The notes below the pieces were generated by a model. It saw only the letters and a list, made by a program, of their open reading frames with translations. It was not told the DNA's origin and ran no database searches. DNA of 64,000 nucleotides from Bradyrhizobium genosp. SA-3 (lineage in GTDB: Bacteria > Pseudomonadota > Alphaproteobacteria > Rhizobiales > Xanthobacteraceae), in NCBI RefSeq assembly GCF_004212635.1, contig NZ_PSRT01000034.1, positions 1 to 64,000 of the forward strand. Reading direction: 5' to 3'. The first letter of the stretch is position 1. Every line of letters begins with the position of its first letter. The position numbers and the translations under genes were made by a program. Positions 24,909-33,491 of this stretch are shown piece after piece.

Positions 24909-24930
24909 CGCGGGCCGATTTCGGCCCGCG
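24909..24930 (+). promoter_or_regulatory. Hairpin in the rpsD leader
   Basis: CGCGGGCCG, loop ATTT, CGGCCCGCG form a perfect 9-bp stem just downstream of the predicted transcription start. It could be a regulatory leader element for S4 or part of the terminator of the preceding gene. It has no following T-run. Confidence 0.4.
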
Positions 24931-25051
24931 AAGCGTTTCGCGACCCGTGGTCCTGTCCCTTAAGCTTTGGGGATCGGACCTGTCGGTGCCGGGCCTAGCC
25001 CGTCACACAGGAGGGCGCGTTTCCTCAAACCATGCAACCGAAGAGGACGCG

Positions 25052-25669
25052 ATGACTAAGCGTAGTGAGGCGAAGTACAAGATCGATCGCCGTATGGGCC
25101 AGAACATCTGGGGCCGCCCGAAGAGCCCCGTGAACCGCAGGGAATACGGCCCCGGCCAGCACGGCCAGCGCCGCAAGGGCAAGCTCTCCGATTTCGGCGT
25201 GCAGCTCCGCGCCAAGCAGAAGCTGAAGGGCTACTACGCCAACATCAGCGAGCGTCAGTTCCACGGCATCTACGTGGAAGCCAGCCGCCTCAAGGGTGAC
25301 ACCGGCGAGAACCTGATCGGCCTGCTCGAGCGCCGTCTCGACGCGGTCGTGTACCGCGCCAAGTTCGTCTCCACGATCTTCGCCGCGCGCCAGTTCATCA
25401 ACCACGGCCACATCAAGGTGAACGGCCGCAAGGTCAACATCTCGAGCTACCAGCTCAAGGTCGGCGACGTGATCGAGGTCAAGGAAGCTTCCAAGCAGCT
25501 CGCTCACGTGCTCGAAGCCAGCCAGCTCCCCGAGCGCGATGTTCCCGACTATCTCGAAGTCGACCATGGCAAGATGACCGCAAAGTACGCGCGCATCCCC
25601 GGCCTCTCCGACGTGCCGTTCCCGGTGCAGATGGAGCCGCATCTAGTCGTCGAATTCTATTCGCGCTGA
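25052..25669 (+). CDS. rpsD: 30S ribosomal protein S4
   Basis: A primary 16S rRNA-binding protein of the small subunit. The 205-residue length is typical. It begins [20 protein letters not shown] and contains the S4 RNA-binding domain ([32 protein letters not shown]). There is no N-terminal cysteine quartet, so it is the zinc-free form usual in Alphaproteobacteria. AGAGGA precedes the ATG at 25052. It is alone, as in many rhizobia, with its own promoter and a clear terminator. Certain. Confidence 0.98.
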   Translation: MTKRSEAKYKIDRRMGQNIWGRPKSPVNRREYGPGQHGQRRKGKLSDFGVQLRAKQKLKGYYANISERQFHGIYVEASRLKGDTGENLIGLLERRLDAVVYRAKFVSTIFAARQFINHGHIKVNGRKVNISSYQLKVGDVIEVKEASKQLAHVLEASQLPERDVPDYLEVDHGKMTAKYARIPGLSDVPFPVQMEPHLVVEFYSR

Positions 25670-25691
25670 TCGTTTCGGCAGATCGACGTTC

Positions 25692-25718
25692 AAAGGCCCC
25701 GGTTTCCGGGGCCTTTTT
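25692..25718 (+). terminator. Rho-independent terminator of rpsD
   Basis: AAAGGCCCCGG, loop TTT, CCGGGGCCTTT form a perfect 11-bp stem running into TTTTT, beginning 22 bases after the rpsD stop. The A-tract on the left side would also work as a T-tract for transcription from the other strand. Confidence 0.92.
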
Positions 25719-25784
25719 CGTTTCAGGCCGCCACTCCCCTGTCTCATCCCATCCGTGCTATGCTTACACGTAGCGGAGTTGACC

Positions 25785-26012
25785 ATGACGCGTCTTCTGG
25801 AAGAGGCCTTTAGCAAGGTTTCCGGCCTGCCCGATTCAGAGCAGGATGAGTTGGCGCGAGCGCTGCTTGAACTCGCCGGAGTCGATCAGCCTCCGATCCA
25901 GCTGACGGCGGCGGAAGAGGCGGATCTCGCCGAGGCCGAAGCCGAAATCGCCCGCGGTGAGCTGGCTAGCGCCGATGAAGTTCGCGCGATGTGGGCCAAG
26001 CACGGGCTGTGA
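25785..26012 (+). CDS. Antitoxin of a ParE/RelE-type toxin-antitoxin pair
   Basis: The 75-residue acidic protein starts MTRLLEEAFSKVSGLPDSEQ and has an amphipathic N-terminal helix and a Glu/Ala-rich C-terminal half (AAEEADLAEAEAEIARGELA). This is typical of small addiction-module antitoxins. GGAG precedes the ATG at 25785. Its stop overlaps the GTG of the next frame as GTGA, the usual antitoxin-toxin coupling. The toxin frame is broken, so this antitoxin is an orphan unless the stop is read through or another toxin exists. Confidence 0.75.
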   Translation: MTRLLEEAFSKVSGLPDSEQDELARALLELAGVDQPPIQLTAAEEADLAEAEAEIARGELASADEVRAMWAKHGL

Positions 26013-26293
26013 AGGTCCGCTACACGAAGCGGGCGCTTGCCTAGATCGACGTAGCCCTGACCTATATCGAAGCGCGCTCGTCCCAAGGAGCAGGCCACGT
26101 CCGCGACCGCATTGTCGCGCTTATCGCGCTGCTCCAGGACCATCCTTATGCAGGGCGGCAGACCACTCGTGCATACGTCCGCCGCTTGCCAGTCAACCCT
26201 TATCCTTATCTGATCGATTATCGTGTGACCGAGACAGAAATCGTTATTATGCGGTTTCGTCATGCCGCCCGGCGTCCACCTAGAATTCGCTGA
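26009..26293 (+). pseudogene. ParE/RelE-family toxin gene with an in-frame TAG
   Basis: Read from the GTG overlapping the antitoxin stop, the frame gives VKVRYTKRALA, then TAG at 26042-26044, then IDVALTYIEARS and so on to RPPRIR and a TGA at 26291. The pieces after the stop carry the ParE core: DRIVALIALLQDHPYAGR, VRRLPVNPYPYLIDY and a final strand EIVIMRFRHAARR. Only one base (CAG to TAG would fit the family) separates it from a 94-residue intact toxin. The rest of the frame is undamaged, so the mutation looks recent. A sequencing error is the alternative. Confidence 0.8.
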
Positions 26294-26329
26294 CCGCGAG
26301 TGAATGCCAATCCCTCAGGGAGCAAGTTG

Positions 26330-27397
26330 ATGCTCTACACCCCTCCCCCCCTCGACCCCAAGGCGCCGCCGGTGCGCATCAATCTGCTCTCGGACACGCA
26401 GACGAAGCCGACGGCCGCGATGCGCGAGGCGATGGCGCGGGCGGAGGTCGGCGACGAGCAGGTCGGCGACGATCCGACCGTGAATGCGCTGTGCGAGCGC
26501 GTGGCCGATCTGCTCGGCAAGGAAGCCGCGGTGTACATGCCCTCTGGCACGATGTGCAACGTCACCGCGACGCTGGTGCATTGCCGTCCCGGCGACGAGA
26601 TCCTCGCGCACGAGACCGCGCACATCATCGCCCGCGAAGGCGGCGCGCATGCGGCGATCGGCGGCTTCCAGGTCACGCAGCTGAAGGGCGCCGACGGCCA
26701 GTTCACGCCCGACACGTTGCGCAGGGCGCTGCATCCGCGCACGCGCTACCAGCCGCCGCAGACCGTCGTCAGCGTAGAGCAGACCGCCAATATTGGCGGC
26801 GGCACGATCTGGAAGAAGGCGGCACTGGACGAGATCGTCGCGATCGCCAAGCAGCACGGCCTCATCACCCACATGGACGGCGCGCGCCTGCTCAACGCCA
26901 CCGTGGCAAGCGGAATCTCGCCGCGCGACATGACCGCCGGATGGGATTCGGCCTGGATCGACTTCTCCAAGGGCCTCGGGGCGCCGATCGGCGGCGTGCT
27001 TGCAGGCTCACGCGCCTTCATCGACGCGGTATGGCAATGGAAGCAGCGCCTCGGCGGCTCGATGCGGCAGGCCGGCATCTGCGCCGCGGCCTGCATCTAC
27101 GCCCTCGACCATCACGTCGAGCGCCTTGCCGACGACCACGCCAATGCGCGCGCGCTCGCCCGCGGGCTGTTGCAGATCTCTGGCATCGAGGTGCAGGAGC
27201 CCGAGACCAATTTGGTGTTCTTCAAGCCCGACGGCGCCGGCGTTGCCGGCGACAAGATGGTCGCAGCGCTGCGCCAGCGCGGCGTGACGCTTGCGATGAT
27301 GGACGGCCGCATCCGCGCCTGCACCCATCTCGACGTCAATGCGAGCCAGATCGAGGAGACGATCGGATACGTCAGGGAGATCGTGCGCGGGGCGTAA
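26330..27397 (+). CDS. Low-specificity L-threonine aldolase
   Basis: PLP enzyme of fold type I that splits threonine or allo-threonine to glycine and acetaldehyde. The 355-residue protein shows INLLSDTQTKPT at the start, EVGDEQVGDDPTVN, YMPSGTMCN, ETAHIIAREGGA, LITHMDGARL (PLP Asp) and the Schiff-base lysine in WIDFSKGLGAPIGG. GGGAG precedes the ATG at 26330; an upstream GTG at 26300 is less likely. It lies after the broken toxin gene and is monocistronic. Related beta-hydroxyaspartate or phenylserine aldolases cannot be excluded. Confidence 0.92.
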   Translation: MLYTPPPLDPKAPPVRINLLSDTQTKPTAAMREAMARAEVGDEQVGDDPTVNALCERVADLLGKEAAVYMPSGTMCNVTATLVHCRPGDEILAHETAHIIAREGGAHAAIGGFQVTQLKGADGQFTPDTLRRALHPRTRYQPPQTVVSVEQTANIGGGTIWKKAALDEIVAIAKQHGLITHMDGARLLNATVASGISPRDMTAGWDSAWIDFSKGLGAPIGGVLAGSRAFIDAVWQWKQRLGGSMRQAGICAAACIYALDHHVERLADDHANARALARGLLQISGIEVQEPETNLVFFKPDGAGVAGDKMVAALRQRGVTLAMMDGRIRACTHLDVNASQIEETIGYVREIVRGA

Positions 27398-27429
27398 GTC
27401 AGGTAGCCCGAGCGGCGTAATGGTCGAGC

Positions 27430-28710
27430 TCACCGCCCCATCGCCTGATAGATCAGCGTCTTCAGCGCCAGCTGGATCCGGCCGCGCTGTGAGGGGGTCT
27501 GCACCATGAAGATCCCGAACAGATCGTCTTCGGGATCGATGAAGAAGAACGTGCCGCCGACGCCGTCCCAGCGATACTCGCCAAGCGGCCACGCCGTACC
27601 CGACGGCACCGCGGTGCGTACGGCAAAGCCGAGGCCGAAGCCGGAGCTGTCGCCCGGGTAATAGTTCTGGTCGCGCGCGATCTTCGTCTCAGCTCCGATG
27701 TGATCGGATGCCATCAGCGCGATAGTCTCGGGCTTGAGATAACGCCGTCCCTCGTAGATGCCGCCATTCAGCAGCATCTGCGCAAAACGGGCGTAGTCGC
27801 CGATCGTGCCGACCATGCCGCCGCCGCCCGATTCCCACTTCGACGGCCGCCTGATGTCGCGAACCGGCGTGGTCGGGTTGATGTTGCGATCCTCCGGCAT
27901 CGGCTCGGCAACGCGCTGGAATTTGGCGGGATCGGCAACGAAGAACGCGGTCTCGGTCATGCCGAGCGGATCGAGCAGCCGCTCCTTCTCGAACTGGAGC
28001 AGCGTCTTGCCGGAAGCGACCTCGACGACGCGGCCGAGCACGTCGGTGGAAAAGCCGTAATCCCACGCGGTGCCCGGCTGCTCGACCAGCGGCAGCGTGG
28101 TGATCTTCGCGACGAAGTCGGCATTGCTGAGATTGCTTTGAAACAGATTGGCCTCGGCATAGAGCTCGCGCACCAAGCCGCCACCATGATAGCCATACGG
28201 CAGACCCGAGGTGTGGCGCAGCAGGTCCTTGATCGTGACGGGACGATTCTGCGCTTCCAGCGCCAGCACGACCTTGTCGTCCTCCGCCTTCGTCTCAACC
28301 CCGACCTTCATGCCTGCGAAGGCCGGAATGTATTTCGAAACCGGATCGTCGAGCGAAAGCTTGCCCTCCTCGACCAGCATCATCGCCATGACCGAGGTGA
28401 TCGGCTTCGACATCGAATAGAGGCGGAAGATCGTGTCCGCGCTCATCGAGATCTCGGTCGCGACGTCACGGACGCCGAAATTCTCATAGTAGACCGGCTT
28501 GCCATGCTGCTGGAGCAGCAGGATGGCGCCGGGAATCTTGCCGGTGGCGATCTCGTTCCGGATGTAGTCGGAGATCTTTGCGAGGCCTTCAGGCGAGAAT
28601 TTGTGCGCGGCGCGCTCGGAGCCCGCACGCGCACCGACCACTCCAAACAGAACAACGAGCGCCGCGATCACCGCGCGGCGCCCGCGCACATCACTTCTCC
28701 ATGGCTTCAT
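27430..28710 (-). CDS. Serine hydrolase, class C beta-lactamase family, copy 2
   Basis: The 426-residue protein has an N-terminal hydrophobic helix (about 12-29), then a penicillin-binding-like fold. The nucleophile motif SMSK sits in FRLYSMSKPITS, the second motif is near WDYGFSTDVLG, and GVGGTFFFIDP stands where the KTG/HTG strand is expected. Such proteins are usually esterases or D-aminopeptidases rather than lactamases. The start lies inside the preceding paralogue, overlapping it by 20 bases, so the two are translated together. Periplasmic location is likely; substrate unknown. Confidence 0.88.
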   Translation of the reverse strand: MKPWRSDVRGRRAVIAALVVLFGVVGARAGSERAAHKFSPEGLAKISDYIRNEIATGKIPGAILLLQQHGKPVYYENFGVRDVATEISMSADTIFRLYSMSKPITSVMAMMLVEEGKLSLDDPVSKYIPAFAGMKVGVETKAEDDKVVLALEAQNRPVTIKDLLRHTSGLPYGYHGGGLVRELYAEANLFQSNLSNADFVAKITTLPLVEQPGTAWDYGFSTDVLGRVVEVASGKTLLQFEKERLLDPLGMTETAFFVADPAKFQRVAEPMPEDRNINPTTPVRDIRRPSKWESGGGGMVGTIGDYARFAQMLLNGGIYEGRRYLKPETIALMASDHIGAETKIARDQNYYPGDSSGFGLGFAVRTAVPSGTAWPLGEYRWDGVGGTFFFIDPEDDLFGIFMVQTPSQRGRIQLALKTLIYQAMGR

Positions 28711-29977
28711 AGACCAACTGCTTCAATGTCCGTTGCACCCGCTGGCGCTCGGTAGGAGTCTGCTCCAGGAGGACGAAGAACATGTCCTGCTTGGGGTCGA
28801 TCACGAAATAGCAGCCGGAGGCGCCATCCCACTTCAATTCGCCGAGATCGCCGGGTGGCGGCGGCTTGGCATTGCCGGGATCGGTGCGGACTGCAAGGCC
28901 GAGGCCGAAGCCAAAACCGTCACCGGGGAAGTAGAAATAGTCGCGGTCGACGCCCGATTTCGGGCCGACCTGATCGGTCACCATCAGCTTGAATGTCTCG
29001 GGCTTGAGGATGGTCTTGCCGTTGAGGCTGCCGCCGTTGAGCAGCATCTGCGCAAAGCGCTCATAGTCGGCCATGGTCGTCACCATGCCGCCGCTGGCGA
29101 ATTGGATTTTCTTGACGGTGGTCGGATCGTTGATCCGGCCGACCCGGAAATCGCTGTCGTTCGGCACCGGCTGCGCCAGGAGCTTTTGCTTCTCGGGGGC
29201 CGTAACGAAGAAGCCGGTATCGACCATGCCGAGCGGGTCGAGCAGCTTTTCCCGCATGATGTCGATCAGCGGCTTGCCGGCCGCAATCTCCATCACACGC
29301 GCCAGCACGTCGGTGGAATGGCCATATTGCCAGAGCGCACCCGGCTGGTTGTGCAGCGGCAGTTTTGCGATCCGCTCGGCGAACTCGGCAAGGTCGAAAT
29401 CGCCAGCATAGATATTGGCCTCGCGATAGGCTTTGCGCACCAGGCTGTCGCCATAGAACCCATAGGTGATGCCCGAGGTGTGGCGCATCAGGTCGAGCAC
29501 GGTCATCGGCCGGTTGGGCGGCACCAGTTCGAGCGACTTGCTGCCGTCCTCCGCCTTCTTCTCGACGCCGACCTTCACATTGGCAAACGACGGGATGTAT
29601 TTCGAGACGGGATCATCTAACTTGATCTTGCCATCCTCGATCAATCGCATCGCGACCACCGAGGTGATCGCCTTGGTCATCGAGAACAGGCGGAAGATCG
29701 TCTTGTCGGTGATCGGCGCCTTGCTGACCACGTCCTGCACGCCGAAGGCTTCGTGGTAAACCGGCTTGCCGTGCTGCTTGATCAGCACGGTGGCGCCGGC
29801 GATCTTGCCGGTGGCGACCTCGTTCTTGAAGAACTCGCTGACCTTCGCGAGCTTGTCCTGGTTGAAATGCGCGCCGGCCGGAATCTCGTAGGTGCCCTCC
29901 GCGTGCGCGGACGACATCGCACCAAGCGACACCAGCGTGCCGCAGACCAGCGCACGCAGTCCAGACTGTGAAATCAT
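28691..29977 (-). CDS. Serine hydrolase, class C beta-lactamase family, copy 1
   Basis: The 428-residue protein carries a signal peptide (MISQSGLRALVCGTLVSLGA, cleaved after SAHA) and the same fold as its downstream neighbour. FRLFSMTKAITS holds the Ser-x-x-Lys nucleophile, WQYGHSTDVLARVME the second motif, and GASGCYFVIDP stands at the third-motif position. The strong sequence likeness and 20-base overlap with the next gene indicate a tandem duplication. GGAGGGGG lies just before the ATG at 29977. Likely a periplasmic esterase or peptidase; not evidence for antibiotic resistance. Confidence 0.9.
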   Translation of the reverse strand: MISQSGLRALVCGTLVSLGAMSSAHAEGTYEIPAGAHFNQDKLAKVSEFFKNEVATGKIAGATVLIKQHGKPVYHEAFGVQDVVSKAPITDKTIFRLFSMTKAITSVVAMRLIEDGKIKLDDPVSKYIPSFANVKVGVEKKAEDGSKSLELVPPNRPMTVLDLMRHTSGITYGFYGDSLVRKAYREANIYAGDFDLAEFAERIAKLPLHNQPGALWQYGHSTDVLARVMEIAAGKPLIDIMREKLLDPLGMVDTGFFVTAPEKQKLLAQPVPNDSDFRVGRINDPTTVKKIQFASGGMVTTMADYERFAQMLLNGGSLNGKTILKPETFKLMVTDQVGPKSGVDRDYFYFPGDGFGFGLGLAVRTDPGNAKPPPPGDLGELKWDGASGCYFVIDPKQDMFFVLLEQTPTERQRVQRTLKQLVYEAMEK

Positions 29978-30023
29978 ACCCCCTCCCCGGAACATGGTCC
30001 GGCGGAGTGTACTGACCGCGTCG

Positions 30024-30575
30024 TCACGCACAAGGGCTGCCGTACCGCGCCAACACGTCCATGTGAAGGGCCGCGCTTCGCTCCGAGAAACAACAGAATA
30101 TGACACGGCTGACCGAGGGCGCGGCCGGCAGCGTGTCGATGGTCGTATGAACCGCAATCTTCGCGGCCTGGCCGGCCGGAAAACGATAAACGCCAGTGGA
30201 GATCGCGGAGAAGGCCAGCGAGGTCAGCCCATTGGCCTGACAGAGCTCGAGCGCGCGACGATAGCACGAGCGCAGCGCCTCCGCCTCGCCGCGGCTGCCG
30301 CCATGCCAGACGGGGCCGACGGCATGGATCACATGGCGCGCAGGCAGAAGATAACCCTTGGTGATCTTGGCATCGCCGGTCGGGCATCCTCCGAGCGTCC
30401 GGCACTCGGCGAGAAGCTCGGGACCGGCAGCGTCGTGGATCGCCCCATCGACGCCGCCCCCGCCAAGGAGAGACGAATTTGCGGCGTTGACGATGGCGTC
30501 AACGCCGAGCGTGGTAATGTCGGCAACGATGACCTCGAGCTCGGCGCCACTGACCCGGCGCGTCAGCTGGGTCAT
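30024..30575 (-). CDS. Macro domain protein (ADP-ribosyl deacylase/hydrolase-like)
   Basis: The 183-residue protein is a single macro domain of the YmdB/MacroD class that removes acetyl or ADP-ribosyl groups from ADP-ribose conjugates. Visible: VADITTLGVDAIVNAANSS, LLGGGGVDGAIHDAAG (the ribose loop), GCPTGDAKITKGY, HAVGPVW and the diphosphate loop AFSAISTGVYRFP. It starts three bases after the grxD stop on the same strand, so the two are probably co-transcribed. Cytoplasmic. Secure family call. Confidence 0.94.
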   Translation of the reverse strand: MTQLTRRVSGAELEVIVADITTLGVDAIVNAANSSLLGGGGVDGAIHDAAGPELLAECRTLGGCPTGDAKITKGYLLPARHVIHAVGPVWHGGSRGEAEALRSCYRRALELCQANGLTSLAFSAISTGVYRFPAGQAAKIAVHTTIDTLPAAPSVSRVIFCCFSERSAALHMDVLARYGSPCA

Positions 30576-30578
30576 GCA

Positions 30579-30905
30579 TCAAGCCGCAACGACGACGCCC
30601 TTCTCGGAGAAGAGCTGCTGCAATTCGCCGGCCTGGAACATCTCGCGGACGATGTCGCAGCCACCGACGAACTCGCCCTTCACATAGAGCTGCGGGATGG
30701 TCGGCCAGTTCGAATATTCCTTGATGCCGTTGCGCAGCTCGGCGGATTCCAGGACGTTGAGGCCCTTATAGCCGACGCCAATATGGTCGAGGATCTGGAC
30801 GACCTGGCCGGAGAACCCGCACTGCGGAAATTGCGGCGTGCCCTTCATGAACAGAACCACGTCGTTCGACTTCACTTCGTTGGCGATGAATTCCTCGATG
30901 CTCAT
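30579..30905 (-). CDS. grxD: Monothiol glutaredoxin, Grx4/GrxD family
   Basis: The 108-residue protein has the CGFS active site in PQFPQCGFSGQ, plus KGTPQFP, NWPTIPQLYV and GGCDIVREM that bind glutathione. Such proteins hold a [2Fe-2S] cluster with BolA partners and deliver it to apo-proteins. The ATG at 30905 is favoured by AAGGA eight bases upstream over alternatives at 30911 and 30938. A BolA-family gene lies on the same strand at 34706-34951. In many Alphaproteobacteria the two are adjacent behind purL; here four kilobases of other genes separate them. Confidence 0.95.
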   Translation of the reverse strand: MSIEEFIANEVKSNDVVLFMKGTPQFPQCGFSGQVVQILDHIGVGYKGLNVLESAELRNGIKEYSNWPTIPQLYVKGEFVGGCDIVREMFQAGELQQLFSEKGVVVAA

Positions 30906-31206
30906 TTCCATGTCCTTCCGGGGCGGAGCCCCCACCAATTGTCTCGGGCCGGCTCAGCCGATCTAACCCGACATCTGCCCATATATGTAGCCCAAACCGT
31001 TGTGCATCCAAAGTAAAATGGCGGCGAAGGGCCCTCGTCCTGGACTTGGGCGGCCGGTCTGAGCCCCGCCGGTCCATAGGCTGATGACATCAATATCATC
31101 GCCGGAGAGGACTTTCATACCGTAACGGAGCCCCTATCTAGGACGAACCTTGGTTTTGGAACCGGGTAGCGCCAACAACGTTCTCTTGTCCTGTCTGGAG
31201 AAAAAC
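30906..31206. other. Divergent intergenic region grxD / egtB
   Basis: About 300 bases between two divergent starts. No convincing small gene or RNA seen. It must carry the leftward promoter for grxD and the rightward one for egtB. A frame in phase with egtB is open back to 31150, but GGAG before the GTG at 31207 marks the better start. Confidence 0.4.
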
Positions 31207-32454
31207 GTGACGAAACAAGCCTCAGCTACGGCCGCCGCCCTGCTTTCGTCACCGTCCTCCGACCCGGGCAAGCTCGCCCAGCGGCTGGGAGACGCGTTTC
31301 TCACCGTCCGCAACGAGACCGAACGCAGGGCGGTGCCACTCTCACCCGAGGACCAGCAGATCCAGTCCATGCCGGATGCGAGCCCGATCAAATGGCACCG
31401 GGCGCATACCACCTGGTTCTGGGAGCAATTCCTGCTCGGCGAGCACTGTCCGGGCTACCAGCCCTTCCACCCCGATTTCGCATTCCTGTTCAATTCCTAT
31501 TACGTCAGCGCCGGCCCACGTCATGCCCGGCATCGCCGCGGCGACATCACCCGTCCCAGCGCCGACCAGGTCGGCGCCTATCGCAGATATGTCGATGCGG
31601 CCGTCGTCAAATTCTTCCGCGAAGCCGGCGCGGCCAAGCTGCGCGAGATCGCGCCGCTGGTCGAGGTCGGGCTCAATCACGAGCAGCAGCATCAGGAATT
31701 GATGTTCACCGACATCCTGCACGCCTTCGCACAGAATCCGGTCTCCCCGGCCTATGATCCGGACTGGCGCTTCCCGGCTGCGACCCGTGCCGGCGAGGAT
31801 TGGCTGTCACTGAACGAAGGCATCCACACCGTTGGCCATGTCGACGACAGCTTCCATTTCGACAACGAGAAGCCGGCGCATCGCGCCCTCGTTGGTCCGG
31901 TCAAGATCGCCCGCCATCTCGTCACCAATGGTGAATGGCTCGCCTTCATGCGCGACGGCGGCTACCGGACCGCAACGCTGTGGCTGATGGACGGCTTTGC
32001 CACGGTGAGCAACGAGGGCTGGGACGCTCCGGGCCACTGGCGCGAGGTCGATGGCGCGTGGCACGTGATGACGCTTGCCGGCCTCAAGCCGATCGATCCG
32101 AATGCGCCGGTCTGCCACGTCAGCTATTACGAGGCGGACGCGTTCGCCCGCTGGACTGGAAAACACCTGCCGACCGAGATGGAATGGGAGGTCGCCGCGC
32201 GCGCCGACCAGCTCAACGATGCCTTCGGCATCGTCTGGCAATGGACCCGCTCTTCGTACGCGCCATATCCCGGCTACCGCGCCGTCGAAGGCGCGCTCGG
32301 CGAATACAACGGCAAATTCATGGTCAACCAGCTGGTGCTGCGCGGCTCCTCGCTTGCAACCCCTGAAGGCCACAGCCGTATCACCTATCGCAACTTCTTC
32401 TATCCGCACCACCGCTGGCAGTTCACGGGGCTGCGGCTCGCCGACTACGACTAA
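31207..32454 (+). CDS. egtB: Ergothioneine biosynthesis protein EgtB
   Basis: Iron-dependent sulfoxide synthase joining a thiol donor (gamma-glutamylcysteine or cysteine) to hercynine. The 415-residue protein has an N-terminal DinB-type helical domain with metal-binding histidines in WHRAHTTW (His67) and HEQQHQE (His158, His162). A formylglycine-enzyme-like C-terminal domain follows (LPTEMEWEVAARA, RGSSLATPEGHSRITYRNFFYP). The GTG at 31207 has GGAG seven bases upstream. Followed after 48 bases by egtD. No egtC, egtA or egtE gene is in the window. Secure. Confidence 0.95.
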   Translation: MTKQASATAAALLSSPSSDPGKLAQRLGDAFLTVRNETERRAVPLSPEDQQIQSMPDASPIKWHRAHTTWFWEQFLLGEHCPGYQPFHPDFAFLFNSYYVSAGPRHARHRRGDITRPSADQVGAYRRYVDAAVVKFFREAGAAKLREIAPLVEVGLNHEQQHQELMFTDILHAFAQNPVSPAYDPDWRFPAATRAGEDWLSLNEGIHTVGHVDDSFHFDNEKPAHRALVGPVKIARHLVTNGEWLAFMRDGGYRTATLWLMDGFATVSNEGWDAPGHWREVDGAWHVMTLAGLKPIDPNAPVCHVSYYEADAFARWTGKHLPTEMEWEVAARADQLNDAFGIVWQWTRSSYAPYPGYRAVEGALGEYNGKFMVNQLVLRGSSLATPEGHSRITYRNFFYPHHRWQFTGLRLADYD

Positions 32455-32502
32455 ACATTCCGACGACAAATGCGCGCCGGACAGCGCGTTCAGGAGAGTA
32501 TC

Positions 32503-33474
32503 ATGAATGTGCACGCCAGCGCTTTGGCCGAAGCCCATCTCCCCGACGAGCAGACGACTGCCTTCGCCCGGGAGGCGATCGAGGACCTCTCGCAGCAGCC
32601 GAAAAAGCTGTCGCCGAAATATTTCTACGATGCGACGGGGTCAGAGCTGTTCGAGGCGATCACGCGCCTGCCGGAATATTATCCGACGCGCACTGAGCTT
32701 GCGATCCTGAGGGAGCGCGGCAGCGACATCGCGAAGATCATCCCGGAGCATGCGGCGCTGGTCGAGTTCGGCGCCGGCGCGACCACCAAGGTTCGCCTGC
32801 TGCTGGGCCATTGCAAGTTCGCGGCCTATGTGCCCGTCGACATCTCCGGCGACTTCTTGAAGGCGCAGGCGAACGGCCTGAAGCGGGACTTCCCGACGCT
32901 CGGCATCTATCCGGTCGCCGCCGACTTCACCACGCCGTTCGAACTGCCCAGGGCGGTCGCATCCATGCCCAAGGTCGGATTCTTCCCGGGCTCGACCATC
33001 GGCAATTTCGAGCCGCAGGAAGCCCAGGCGTTTCTGAAGAGCGCGCGCAAGATCCTTGGCCGCGGCGCGCAGATGATCATCGGCGCCGATCTCGAGAAGG
33101 ATGAGCGGGTACTGCACGACGCCTACAACGATGCCGCCGGCGTCACCGCGCGCTTCAATCTCAATGTGCTGGTGCGCATCAACCGCGAGCTCGGCGGCAA
33201 TTTCGACCTCTCCGCCTTCACCCATCGTGCGATCTACAACCGCGAGCGGCACCGGATCGAGATGCACCTGATCAGCAGGAGGAGCCAGACTGTGCGTCTG
33301 CTCGGCACCAGCTTCTCGTTCCGCCCGGGCGAGAGCATCCACACCGAGAACAGCTACAAATACAGCATCGAGCGTTTCGCATCACTGGCACAGGGCGCGG
33401 GCTGGCGTGTGCGCGAAAGCTGGACCGACGCGGCCAAGATGTTCTCCGTGCATGCGCTGGAGGTGGCGGAGTAG
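32503..33474 (+). CDS. egtD: L-histidine N-alpha-methyltransferase EgtD
   Basis: SAM-dependent enzyme that trimethylates histidine to hercynine, the first step of ergothioneine synthesis. The 323-residue protein shows KYFYDATGSELFEAITRLPEYY-like N-terminal recognition (read in two parts), LVEFGAGATTKVRLLL for SAM binding, YVPVDISGDFL and GSTIGNFEP. CAGGAGAG precedes the ATG at 32503. It is co-directional with egtB, so substrate and next enzyme are made together. Its stop lies within a palindrome shared with the convergent LtrA gene. Confidence 0.96.
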   Translation: MNVHASALAEAHLPDEQTTAFAREAIEDLSQQPKKLSPKYFYDATGSELFEAITRLPEYYPTRTELAILRERGSDIAKIIPEHAALVEFGAGATTKVRLLLGHCKFAAYVPVDISGDFLKAQANGLKRDFPTLGIYPVAADFTTPFELPRAVASMPKVGFFPGSTIGNFEPQEAQAFLKSARKILGRGAQMIIGADLEKDERVLHDAYNDAAGVTARFNLNVLVRINRELGGNFDLSAFTHRAIYNRERHRIEMHLISRRSQTVRLLGTSFSFRPGESIHTENSYKYSIERFASLAQGAGWRVRESWTDAAKMFSVHALEVAE

Positions 33475-33491
33475 GCCTCCGCGCCTACTCC
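33468..33491. terminator. Palindrome spanning the two convergent stop codons of egtD and LtrA gene
   Basis: GGAGTAGGC, loop CTCCGC, GCCTACTCC is a perfect 9-bp inverted repeat. The TAG of egtD (33472-33474) and the TAG of the convergent gene (33485-33487 on the minus strand) lie at mirror positions in the two arms. It could act as a two-way 3' hairpin. No T-run is present. Confidence 0.45.

Noticed and set aside
27430..29977. Beta-lactam resistance genes
   Set aside because: The serine hydrolases belong to the broad class C family, whose members are mainly esterases or peptidases; no AmpC-specific YAN or KTG motif is seen.
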